Shown: one piece after another, positions 37,837-45,052 of the stretch
Position numbering within the stretch: position 1 is the first letter of the stretch
How the letters are laid out: each line of letters starts with the position of its first letter
Source of the DNA: an uncultured delta proteobacterium
Lineage (GTDB): Bacteria > Desulfobacterota > Desulfovibrionia > Desulfovibrionales > Desulfovibrionaceae
Direction of reading: 5' to 3'
Assembly (NCBI GenBank): GCA_903843965.1
Contig: CAIMRY010000008.1
Coordinates: forward strand, 124,001-188,000
Length of the DNA stretch: 64,000 nt
Notes under the pieces: model-generated
What the model saw: the letters and a program-made list of their open reading frames with translations, nothing else
The model's database searches: none
Told to the model about the DNA's origin: nothing
Translations under genes and position numbers: made by a program

Positions 37837-39213
37837 ATGAACGCCTATCTCGTGATCCAGCTTGCCCGCTTCGGCGACCTTGTGCAGACCAAGCGTCTGC
37901 TCCTGTCGCTTCAAGCCCAGCCGGACAGCGAGGTCCACCTTTGTCTGGACGAGTCCCTGGCGCCCCTGGCGCGGCTTTTGTACCCCTGGGCGCGGCTGCA
38001 CCCGGTGTGCGCCCACGGAACCGCCCTGGCCAAGCTCCCGCCCGCCGAACAGGCCAGGGCGGTGCTGGAAAAGAATGTTCCGGTCTTCCGCACCCTGGCG
38101 GCCGCCTCCTTCACCCTGGTCTACAACCTGAACTTTTCGCCCCTGAACTACCGCCTGGCGAGCCTGTTCGACCCGTCGCAGGTGCGCGGGCACGTCTGGC
38201 AAGACGGCCAGGAGGCCGTGGGCCAGTGGACCCGGCTGGCCATGCGCTGGTCGTCCATGCGCCGCCTGGGGCTGAACATCGCCGATTTCTGGGCCTGGCA
38301 CCACCCCGCGCCCGTGCCTGCGGCCCTGGTCAACCCCGTGGCCCAGGGCAGGGGCGGGGGCCTGGGCGTGGTCCTGGCCGGACGCGAGTCCAGGCGCTCC
38401 CTGCCGCCCAAGGTTCTGGCCGCGCTGGCCGGTGGCCTGCTCGACTTGCGCCCTGGCGGCCAGGCGGGCGCAGCGCTGACGCTTCTGGGCAGCCGGTCCG
38501 AGGCGCAGGCCGCACGGCGACTGGAGCGCGAGCTGCCGCCCCGACACGCCCGGAGCGTGCGCAACCTTTGCGGCGCAACGGACTGGGCCGCGTTGGCGGA
38601 GGTGGTGGCTGGCCTGGACCTGGTCCTGACCCCGGACACCGGCACCATGCACCTCGCTGCGCACCTGGGTGTGCCGGTGCTGGCGACCTTTCTGTCCTCG
38701 GCCTGGTGCTTCGAGACCGGACCGTACGGCCAGGGGCATCTGGTCCTGCAGGCCAACCTGGACTGCGCGCCGTGCCTGGAGTCCCAGCCCTGCACGTCGC
38801 TTGTGGCGGAGCCGGCCAGGGGCCAAACGGCTGGGCAGCCCGCCTGCCTGCGGCCCTTCAGCGCGCCTGGGCTGGTGCGCTATCTCTCCACGCGCGAGGC
38901 CGGGCACCTGCCGCCGGGGCTCACGGCCTTCGGCTCGGACACAGACAGGCTGGGCCAGACCTATGCGGCCCTGGCCGGACCCGACCCCCAGGCAGCCCTG
39001 CGCGGGCATTTCCGCGAGTTTCTGTCAGCGCATCTCGGAGCCGGGGGCCTGGGGGCCGAGCCGGGCCCGCCCGCCATGGTTTCCCATGAGCTGGCCGAGC
39101 GCCTGTACACAGAACGCGACTGGCTGGTCCCGGACCCGGAATCCTCTGCGGGCAGATTGTGGCAGTTTGCCTGTGTATTTGAGCAGAATGATGACATTCC
39201 TGCAGGTTACTGA
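37837..39213 (+). CDS. Glycosyltransferase family 9 (heptosyltransferase-like) protein
   Basis: The 458-residue product resembles ADP-heptose:LPS heptosyltransferases: QLARFGDLVQTKRLL near the N-terminus for the first Rossmann domain, and the donor-site signature TPDTGTMHLAAHLGVPVLATFLSS with FETGPYGQGH in the second. A Cys pair (LDCAPCLESQPC) follows, seen in many of these enzymes. Its target could be lipopolysaccharide, flagellin or another glycan. The last six codons (IPAGY and stop) lie in the first copy of an 80-bp repeat. The ribosome site GAGGAG is 12 nt from the ATG, rather far. Confidence 0.85.
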   Translation: MNAYLVIQLARFGDLVQTKRLLLSLQAQPDSEVHLCLDESLAPLARLLYPWARLHPVCAHGTALAKLPPAEQARAVLEKNVPVFRTLAAASFTLVYNLNFSPLNYRLASLFDPSQVRGHVWQDGQEAVGQWTRLAMRWSSMRRLGLNIADFWAWHHPAPVPAALVNPVAQGRGGGLGVVLAGRESRRSLPPKVLAALAGGLLDLRPGGQAGAALTLLGSRSEAQAARRLERELPPRHARSVRNLCGATDWAALAEVVAGLDLVLTPDTGTMHLAAHLGVPVLATFLSSAWCFETGPYGQGHLVLQANLDCAPCLESQPCTSLVAEPARGQTAGQPACLRPFSAPGLVRYLSTREAGHLPPGLTAFGSDTDRLGQTYAALAGPDPQAALRGHFREFLSAHLGAGGLGAEPGPPAMVSHELAERLYTERDWLVPDPESSAGRLWQFACVFEQNDDIPAGY

Positions 39214-39274
39214 AAGTCTAGAACCTTGCATGACGATAGTTTTTGCGGATATCGTATTGAAAACAGCAGGAATG
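39195..39274 (+). repeat. 80-bp repeat, copy A (overlaps the GT9 3' end)
   Basis: Begins and ends with a perfect 9-bp inverted repeat, CATTCCTGC (39195-39203) and GCAGGAATG (39266-39274). It is identical to copy B at 63 of 80 positions by hand count, with no gaps. It includes the stop codon of the GT9 gene. Confidence 0.85.
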
Positions 39275-39436
39275 CGCAGGGCACAACGGGCCAGACTCCT
39301 GGCTGTTGCGCCGGGTTGCGGCGGAATGCCGCTCCAATGCCGGGAAAGGGCGGCGGCGAAGCCGTCTGGCGAGGTATGGGGCAGGGCCTGCGCAGGTTTT
39401 CGCCCACATAGACCGGCGAAAAAAGCCTGATGATAT

Positions 39437-39516
39437 GATTCCGGCAGGTTATGAATAGTTTAGAGTATCGCATGACGATAGTTTTTGTGGATGTTCCATC
39501 GAAAACAGCAGGAATG
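39437..39516 (+). repeat. 80-bp repeat, copy B
   Basis: Same length as A and C without gaps; starts GATTCCGGCAGG and ends with the same GCAGGAATG as A, so its inverted ends are imperfect. Contains MIPAGYE-stop and, downstream, an ATG followed by TIVFVD in the frame shared with copy A (TIVFAD). Confidence 0.85.
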
Positions 39517-39690
39517 CGCGGGCTGGGCAGGTCACGACCCTGGGCCGAACAGTGGGCCTGCGGCGAAAGTCCGGAAATAAAGTCCTCGGAAGCCGACTTC
39601 GCAACCGATATTGCAGTCGGCAGGAGCTTTTTCGCACCGGCATGCGGCCCTTGACGCCTGCGCAGACAGGGCGCATCAGGCTGATGAAAC

Positions 39691-39770
39691 GATTCCGGCA
39701 GGTTACGAATAGTCTAGAGGCGAGCATGGTCATCGGTTTTGCGGAGTGCCTATTCAAAACAAGGCGAATG
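39691..39770 (+). repeat. 80-bp repeat, copy C
   Basis: The most diverged copy; starts GATTCCGGCAGG and ends AAGGCGAATG. It stops 44 bp before the start of the next glycosyltransferase gene. Contains TIPAGYE-stop. Confidence 0.8.
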
Positions 39771-39814
39771 CGCGGGGTGCCATGCACTGGCCGCAGGGCC
39801 GCAAGGGGGCGAGG

Positions 39815-41089
39815 GTGAGGATACTGGTGGTGCTGCCGCTGTATGGCGGCTCCCTGCCCATCGGCAGGTACTGTACGGCGGCCCTGGGCCAGCTGGGGCA
39901 TCTGGTGGAGGTGTTCGAGGCCCCGGCCTTCTACCCCAGCTACAAGGCCCTACAGGGGCTCAAGGTGGGTGCCGACCGCCTTCAATACCTGGAGAACAGC
40001 TATCTGCAGGTGCTCTCTCAGGCCGTGTTGGCCAAGGTCGAGACCTTTGAGCCGGACCTGGTGCTGGCCCAGGCCCAGGCCCCACTGTCCATCCAGGCCC
40101 TGAAGCGGCTGAAGCGCGACGGCGTGCCCACGGCCATGTGGTTTGTGGAGGACTTCCGGCTGTTCACCTACTGGAAGGGCTTCGCCCCGCACTACGACTT
40201 CTTCGCCGTCATCCAGCGGGACCAGATCTTCGAGGAATTGCAGGCCATCGGCGTGCAGAACAGCCTGTACCTGCCCCTGGCCGCCCAGCCGGACGTGCAC
40301 CAGCCCCTGGAGCTGTCCGCAGCGGAGCAGCGCAAGTTCGGCTCGGACGTGTCCTTCATGGGCGCGGGCTACCCCAACCGCCGCGTGGCCTTCCGCGAGC
40401 TCATCCGCCACGACTTCAAGCTCTGGGGCACGGAGTGGGAGGGCGACAGCGTGCTGGAGCCCTACGTGCAGCTGGCCGGGGCGCGGGTGTCCAGCGCGGA
40501 CTGCGTGCGCATCTTCAACGCCACCAGGGTCAACATCAACCTGCACTCCAGCATCCAGGGCAAGGAGCTGGTCACCGGCGGGGACTTCATCAACCCGCGC
40601 ACCTTTGAGATCGCAGCCTGCCGGGCCTTCCAGCTGGTGGACCGGCGCGGGCTCATGCCCGAGGCCTTTGCCGCAGACGAGCTGGCGACCTTCGGCTCCA
40701 TGGACGAGCTGCAGGAAAAGATCGTGTATTTCCTGGCGCACCCAGACGAGCGCGAGGCCATTGCCCGGCGCGGCCAGGAGCGGGTGCTGCGCGAGCACAC
40801 CTATGCCGCGCGCATGCAGACCCTGCTGGACTTCGTGGCCGCGCGTCTGCCCGGCTGGCCCAAACCCCGCTCCGTTGTCCAGGCGGCGGACGGCCTGCCG
40901 CCGGAGCTGGCCGGAGACATCGCGGCCTTGCTGGACAGGCTGGCCCTTCCGGCGGGCACCAGCTTCGAGGATCTGGTCTGGGCCATCCGCCAGCAGCACG
41001 GCAAGCTGGGCGAACTCGACGCCGCCGTCCTGTTCCTGGACGAGTGGCGCAAGCTCTATGACAAGCGCCAGGGTGGACAGGGGGCTTAG
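39815..41089 (+). CDS. CgeB-like family glycosyltransferase
   Basis: From GTG 39815 the 424-residue product begins VRILVVLPLYGGSLPIGRY, a Rossmann start. It continues with a GT-B fold: PTAMWFVEDFRLFTYWKG, DVSFMGAGYPNRRVAFREL and the C-terminal donor region TFEIAACRAFQLVDRR with ELATFGSMDEL, matching the glycosyltransferase/CgeB family that modifies spore, flagellar or surface proteins. GGGGG upstream supports GTG; an ATG at 39782 is a possible longer start. Same strand as the GT9 gene and probably part of the same glycan pathway. Confidence 0.8.
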   Translation: MRILVVLPLYGGSLPIGRYCTAALGQLGHLVEVFEAPAFYPSYKALQGLKVGADRLQYLENSYLQVLSQAVLAKVETFEPDLVLAQAQAPLSIQALKRLKRDGVPTAMWFVEDFRLFTYWKGFAPHYDFFAVIQRDQIFEELQAIGVQNSLYLPLAAQPDVHQPLELSAAEQRKFGSDVSFMGAGYPNRRVAFRELIRHDFKLWGTEWEGDSVLEPYVQLAGARVSSADCVRIFNATRVNINLHSSIQGKELVTGGDFINPRTFEIAACRAFQLVDRRGLMPEAFAADELATFGSMDELQEKIVYFLAHPDEREAIARRGQERVLREHTYAARMQTLLDFVAARLPGWPKPRSVVQAADGLPPELAGDIAALLDRLALPAGTSFEDLVWAIRQQHGKLGELDAAVLFLDEWRKLYDKRQGGQGA

Positions 41090-41117
41090 GGTCTATTTCC
41101 AGAAGATGGATTTGGTT

Positions 41118-41151
41118 CCCTGGCCGGGAGAGAGTCTATTGGGGGCCAGGG
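41118..41151. other. Inverted repeat in the CgeB-like/rarA convergent gap
   Basis: CCCTGGCC (41118-41125) pairs with GGCCAGGG (41144-41151) around an 18-nt loop. No T-tract follows on either strand, so termination by this hairpin is doubtful. The remaining 159-bp gap holds nothing else I can name. Confidence 0.4.
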
Positions 41152-41248
41152 GGTGCACGCATGCTGTACAGCCCTGGGCCAAACCCGGCTCGCGACGGCA
41201 TCCCGGGTGGGGGGCAAAAGACGCTTTGAGAAACAAGCCCTTGGCGGA

Positions 41249-42487
41249 TTACGGCTTGCGGGGCGTGCGCTTGCGCGAGGCCAGCCAGGTGTGCAGCCGG
41301 GCCTCCGCGCCCTCGGTTTTCGGGAAATAGAACTGGGCCTTGCGCTGGGCCAGCTCGTGCGGCAGGTATTCCTGCTCCACCCAGGCCTGGGGGAAGGCGT
41401 GCGGGTACTTGTAGCCCCGGCCATAGCCCCATTCCTTGTGCAGGGTGGTGCTGGCGTTGCGCAGGTGCAGGGGCACGGGCAAAAGGCCGTTCTCGCGGAC
41501 CTCCTTCAACGCATTCAAGTACGCGGCATAGCTGGCGTTGCTCTTTGGGGCCAGGGCCAGATAGACCACGGTCTCGGCCAGGGGGATGAAGCCCTCGGGC
41601 ATGCCCACGAACTCCACGGCCTGCTGGCAGGCCACGGCCAGAGGCAGGGCCTGCGGGTCGCCCAGGCCGATGTCCTCGGACGACGAGAGCACCAGCCTGC
41701 GGCAGATGAAGCGCGGGTCCTCGCCGCTTTCCAGCAGGCAGGCCAGGTAGTACAGGGCCGCGTCCGGGTCGCTGCCGCGGATGGACTTGATCAGCGCCGA
41801 GGCCAGCTCGTAGTGCGAGTCCCCGTCGCGGTCGCCCCGGATGACCACCTCGGGCAGGGCCTGGCGCAGATCCTCGATGCCCAGCTTGTCCTTGGGCATT
41901 GCCGCCACATGCTCCACGAGGTTCAAGAGCGCGCGGCCGTCGCCTGCGGACATGTCCGCCAGCAGGTCGAAGACCTCGTCCGGCCACTCTACCCCCAGGA
42001 CCTTGGCCCCGCGCCGGGCCATGCGCGAGAGCTCCTCGCGCGTCAGCGAGCGGAAGCGCAGCACGTGCAGCCGCGAGAGCAGCTGCCGCGTGACGGAAAA
42101 GGACGGGTTCTCCGTGGTGGTGGCCAAAAGCACGATCTCGCCGCTTTCGAGGATGGGCAGGAAGAAGTCCTGCTGGGCCTTGGAAAAGCGGTGTATCTCG
42201 TCCAGGATGAGCACCTCGGCCCCTTCCAGGTGCTTGCGCAGGGCGGCCAGGCCAGCCTCGGGCGCGCTTACGCGGACCCATTTCTTGCCTGCGGCCTTGG
42301 CCATGAGCATGGCCAGGGTCGACTTGCCGCAGCCCGGCGGGCCGAAGAACAGCAGGCTTGGCAGGCGCGGGCCCTGGGCAAAGGCCGCAATGCGCTCCAG
42401 CAGATGGCTCTGCCCCACGAATTCGTCCAGGGTCTGGGGCCGGATCTTGTCGGCCAGGGGCTGTTTTTCGGTGATCTCGATGCGCAT
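41249..42487 (-). CDS. rarA: Replication-associated recombination protein A (RarA/MgsA)
   Basis: AAA+ ATPase related to clamp loaders and to eukaryotic WRNIP1; acts at stalled replication forks. The 412 residues show LADKIRPQTLDEFVGQSHLL, Walker A GPPGCGKS (49-56), Walker B LILDEIHRFSKAQQD, sensor 1 LLATTTENPSF and the C-terminal tetramerisation domain with SSEDIGLGDPQAL. The ATG overlaps the rsmE stop by one base. Last gene of the run from HIT to rarA. Confidence 0.95.
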   Translation of the reverse strand: MRIEITEKQPLADKIRPQTLDEFVGQSHLLERIAAFAQGPRLPSLLFFGPPGCGKSTLAMLMAKAAGKKWVRVSAPEAGLAALRKHLEGAEVLILDEIHRFSKAQQDFFLPILESGEIVLLATTTENPSFSVTRQLLSRLHVLRFRSLTREELSRMARRGAKVLGVEWPDEVFDLLADMSAGDGRALLNLVEHVAAMPKDKLGIEDLRQALPEVVIRGDRDGDSHYELASALIKSIRGSDPDAALYYLACLLESGEDPRFICRRLVLSSSEDIGLGDPQALPLAVACQQAVEFVGMPEGFIPLAETVVYLALAPKSNASYAAYLNALKEVRENGLLPVPLHLRNASTTLHKEWGYGRGYKYPHAFPQAWVEQEYLPHELAQRKAQFYFPKTEGAEARLHTWLASRKRTPRKP

Positions 42488-43302
42488 CAGGTCCTCGAAT
42501 GCTCACGTGTGCGCGCCGCAAAGTGCGCCAGCCCCAGGCAGTACAGGGCCGCCGTTTCCCAGCGCAGGGGGCGCGGACCAAGGCTCAAGGCCTGGAACCC
42601 GGCCCGGGCCAAGCGCTCGGCCTCGCGGCGCTCCAGCCCGCCCTCGGGCCCGATGACCACGAGGTTTTTGCCCGTTGCCAGGCGCAGGGGGTCGGGCAGG
42701 GCGTCTACGGAGTCCAGGGGCGCGGCCTCGTCCAGCATGTACAGGCCAGCATAGCCTCCATCATAGCCTATGCCGGGCTCCGCCGCAACGCGCACCAGCC
42801 CCTCCACACCCCCGGCCACAATGCCCAGCTCCGGCAGCCAGGCCGAACCGCACTGCTTGGCCGCCTGCACGCACTTCTCGCGCCAGGAGTCCTTGACCAC
42901 GGGCGGGGGCTCGCCCTGGCTGCGCGCGGCAGCCCAGAACAAGAGGCCCAGCGCGTCCAGCTCCACGGCCTTTTCCAGCACCCAGTCACGCCGGGACGAC
43001 TTGTTCCAGCCTAGGGCCAGCACCAGACCCGAGGTCGGCCTGGGCTCGCTGTCCAGGGACTGGGCCAGGAGATCGGCCCTGTCCTTGCCGATTGCTGAGG
43101 CGAGGGTGAACAGGCCGAAGCGCCCCTGGCCGTCGAAGAGGCGCAGGGTGTCGCCCGGCTTGGCGCGCAGGACGCCCAGCAGGTGCCTGGCCTCCGGGCC
43201 TTCGAGCCTTGCGTGCGGGGACTCCGGTCCGGGCCAGAGGCCGGGGGGCAGGTGATAGGAGTTCAGGCGCGGCATGCGTGTGTCGGAAAGGGGGCCGGAC
43301 AC
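42487..43302 (-). CDS. rsmE: 16S rRNA (uracil1498-N3)-methyltransferase
   Basis: SPOUT-class methyltransferase. The 271 residues have an N-terminal PUA-like domain (EARHLLGVLRAKPGDTLRLFDG), KSSRRDWVLEKAVELDALGL, RSQGEPP in place of the usual Ser/Arg loop, QCGSAWLPEL, and the SAM knot signature VVIGPEGGLERREAE followed by LSLGPRPLRWETAAL. The GTG at 43302 is used; an ATG nine codons later (43275) is an alternative, and neither has a good ribosome site. It lies 21 bp after lysA. Confidence 0.92.
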   Translation of the reverse strand: MSGPLSDTRMPRLNSYHLPPGLWPGPESPHARLEGPEARHLLGVLRAKPGDTLRLFDGQGRFGLFTLASAIGKDRADLLAQSLDSEPRPTSGLVLALGWNKSSRRDWVLEKAVELDALGLLFWAAARSQGEPPPVVKDSWREKCVQAAKQCGSAWLPELGIVAGGVEGLVRVAAEPGIGYDGGYAGLYMLDEAAPLDSVDALPDPLRLATGKNLVVIGPEGGLERREAERLARAGFQALSLGPRPLRWETAALYCLGLAHFAARTREHSRT

Positions 43303-43323
43303 TGCGCCCAGCCCCCGGACCGG

Positions 43324-44562
43324 CTAGAGTTCCTGGGCGACCAGGGATTCGAAGGATTCGCGCCTGCGGGCCACGATGACCTGCTCGCCGTCCACGAGGA
43401 TTTCGGCGGCGCGGGGGCGGGAGTTGTAGTTGGAGGACATGGTGAAGCCGTAGGCCCCGGCGGAGTACACGGCCAGGCGTTCGCCCTGGCGCACCTCGGG
43501 CAGCTGGCGGTCCTTGGCCAAAAAGTCGCCGGACTCGCAGATGGGGCCGACCACGTCCACGTCGAGCGCCGGGCGGCCCTGGGGCGCCACTTCCTCGATG
43601 CGGTGGAACGAGCCGTACAGCGAGGGCCGCACCAGATCGTTCATGCCCGCGTCCACGATGACGAAGCTCTTGCTGGCGCTCTGCTTGGTGTACAAAACCT
43701 CGGTCACGAGGATGCCCGCATTGCCCACGATGACGCGGCCGGGCTCCAGGATGACCTTCAGCGGCAGCTTGCCCAGGGCCTTGGTCAGGGCCGCGCCGAA
43801 CTCCGCCGGGTTCGGCGGCTGCTCCTCGTCGTAATTGATGCCCAGGCCTCCGCCCAGGTCGAGGTAGCGGATGTCCAGGTTCATGGCCTTGAGCTTGTCG
43901 TGGAAGATGAGCAGCTTGTCCAGGGCCTCCAGGAAGGGGTCGATGCTGGTGAGCTGCGAGCCGATGTGGCAGTCGATGCCCACGGCCTCGACATTGGGCA
44001 GGTCCCGGGCCAGGGCGTAGGCCTCCAGGGACAGGTCGATGTTCAGGCCGAACTTGTTCTTTTTCAGACCGGTGGAGATGTACGGGTGGGTCTTGGGGTC
44101 CACGTCCGGGTTGATGCGGAAGCTGACCTGGGCCACCTTGCCCATCTCGCGCGCCACGTCGTTGATGCGCACCAGCTCCTGCATGGACTCCACGTTGAAC
44201 ATGAGGATGCCTGCGCCAAGGGCCTGCCTGATCTCCGCAGGCTTTTTGCCCACGCCGGAGTAGACGATCTTCGTGGCCGGAACCCCGGCCAGGAGCGCGC
44301 GGTACAGCTCGCCGCCGGAGACGATGTCCATGCCCGCGCCGAGCGAGCCCAGCAGGCGCAGCACATGCAGGTTGGAGTTGGCCTTCACGGAATAGCAGGT
44401 CAGATGCTCCATGGAGGCGAACGCCGTGTCAAAGGCCTCGAAATGGCGCTTCAGCGTGGCCGTGGAATAGACGTAGAGCGGGGTGCCGAAGCGCTCCGCA
44501 AGGTCCGTGACGCTGACGCCTTCCGCGTACAGGGTGCCGTTTTTCTGCTCAAAATGATGCAT
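43324..44562 (-). CDS. lysA: Diaminopimelate decarboxylase
   Basis: Last step of lysine synthesis: PLP-dependent decarboxylation of meso-diaminopimelate. From ATG 44560-44562 the product is 412 residues, with the PLP lysine in YSVKANSN (Lys60), DIVSGGELYRAL, HIGSQL, LDLGGGLGINY, EPGRVIVGNAG and the substrate motif GPICESGDFLA. It fits with dapL at 56414, which supplies LL-diaminopimelate. An AGGAG lies 12 nt upstream of the start, slightly distant. The preceding gene is a small lipoprotein. Confidence 0.96.
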   Translation of the reverse strand: MHHFEQKNGTLYAEGVSVTDLAERFGTPLYVYSTATLKRHFEAFDTAFASMEHLTCYSVKANSNLHVLRLLGSLGAGMDIVSGGELYRALLAGVPATKIVYSGVGKKPAEIRQALGAGILMFNVESMQELVRINDVAREMGKVAQVSFRINPDVDPKTHPYISTGLKKNKFGLNIDLSLEAYALARDLPNVEAVGIDCHIGSQLTSIDPFLEALDKLLIFHDKLKAMNLDIRYLDLGGGLGINYDEEQPPNPAEFGAALTKALGKLPLKVILEPGRVIVGNAGILVTEVLYTKQSASKSFVIVDAGMNDLVRPSLYGSFHRIEEVAPQGRPALDVDVVGPICESGDFLAKDRQLPEVRQGERLAVYSAGAYGFTMSSNYNSRPRAAEILVDGEQVIVARRRESFESLVAQEL

Positions 44563-44593
44563 GGGGGATTGCTTCTCCTGTGCCAGGGGGTGA

Positions 44594-45052
44594 CTATTTC
44601 GGGGCGCTGAGCACAAGCTCCGACGCCACAGGGGCAATGCGGGCGAAGACGTTGAAGCCTATGAGCTGCAGGCGGTAGGTCTTGGCCGGGTCCAGGCCGC
44701 AGGCGGTGATCGCGATGCGGTTCATGTCCTTGCGCATGCCTGCCGAGCCGAGATCGAAGGACAGGGTGGTGCGCGGGGCAAAGGGGCATTTGGCGCAGCC
44801 GTCGTCTGGGCCCTCGCCGATGGGCTCCAGCAGGACCTTCACCGCGTCGACGTTCTCCCAGTTGCCGGTGAGCTCGCAGTTGAGGATGATGCAGCCCTGA
44901 TTGCGCTGCACGTCCACGCTGCGCCAGCGGAACTTGTCCTCGCTGGCGACGGGGATGGGCCATTCGCGCTTGGCGCAGGCGGCCAAGCAAAGCACAGCTA
45001 AGAGCGCCAGGGCGGCGCAACGGAACAGGGACTGGCGGGCATGCTTGTTCAT
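44594..45052 (-). CDS. Small lipoprotein of unknown function
   Basis: A 152-residue product with a lipoprotein signal peptide: basic start NKHARQSLFR, hydrophobic core and lipobox LAAC with Cys26. The mature part has four more cysteines (GCIILNC and CAKC), so two disulfides are possible, and a beta-rich look. Its ATG overlaps the mutS stop (ATGA). Proteins of this type often precede lysA in related bacteria, but I know no function. Confidence 0.8.
   Translation of the reverse strand: MNKHARQSLFRCAALALLAVLCLAACAKREWPIPVASEDKFRWRSVDVQRNQGCIILNCELTGNWENVDAVKVLLEPIGEGPDDGCAKCPFAPRTTLSFDLGSAGMRKDMNRIAITACGLDPAKTYRLQLIGFNVFARIAPVASELVLSAPK

Larger units (their letters stand above)
39214..39814 (+). 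other. 601-bp gap between two glycosyltransferase genes, built around three repeats
   Basis: Apart from the 80-bp repeats I see no gene with a plausible start and family. Reading frames here on both strands are short and arise from the repeats. In the same frame as the GT9 tail, copies B and C also end IPAGYE and stop, preceded by KPDDM and QADET, so the spacers may be decayed remnants of duplicated gene ends. Spacer sequence between copies shows no further similarity to the eye, except about 30 bp upstream of B and C. Confidence 0.55.

Noticed and set aside
38669-39430. Out-of-frame open frame overlapping the end of the GT9 gene and copy A
   Set aside because: It follows the GT9 gene in another frame with Arg/Pro-rich shadow composition. 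Only the part inside the 80-bp repeat is similar to the other copies.
39195-39770. CRISPR array made of the three 80-bp repeats
   Set aside because: Repeats are too long and too diverged, spacers of 160-175 bp are not CRISPR-like, and no cas gene is nearby.
39195-39770. Integron attC sites
   Set aside because: The ends do not show the RYYYAAC/GTTRRRY core sites, and no integrase of that type is present. XerD at 55196 is the housekeeping recombinase.
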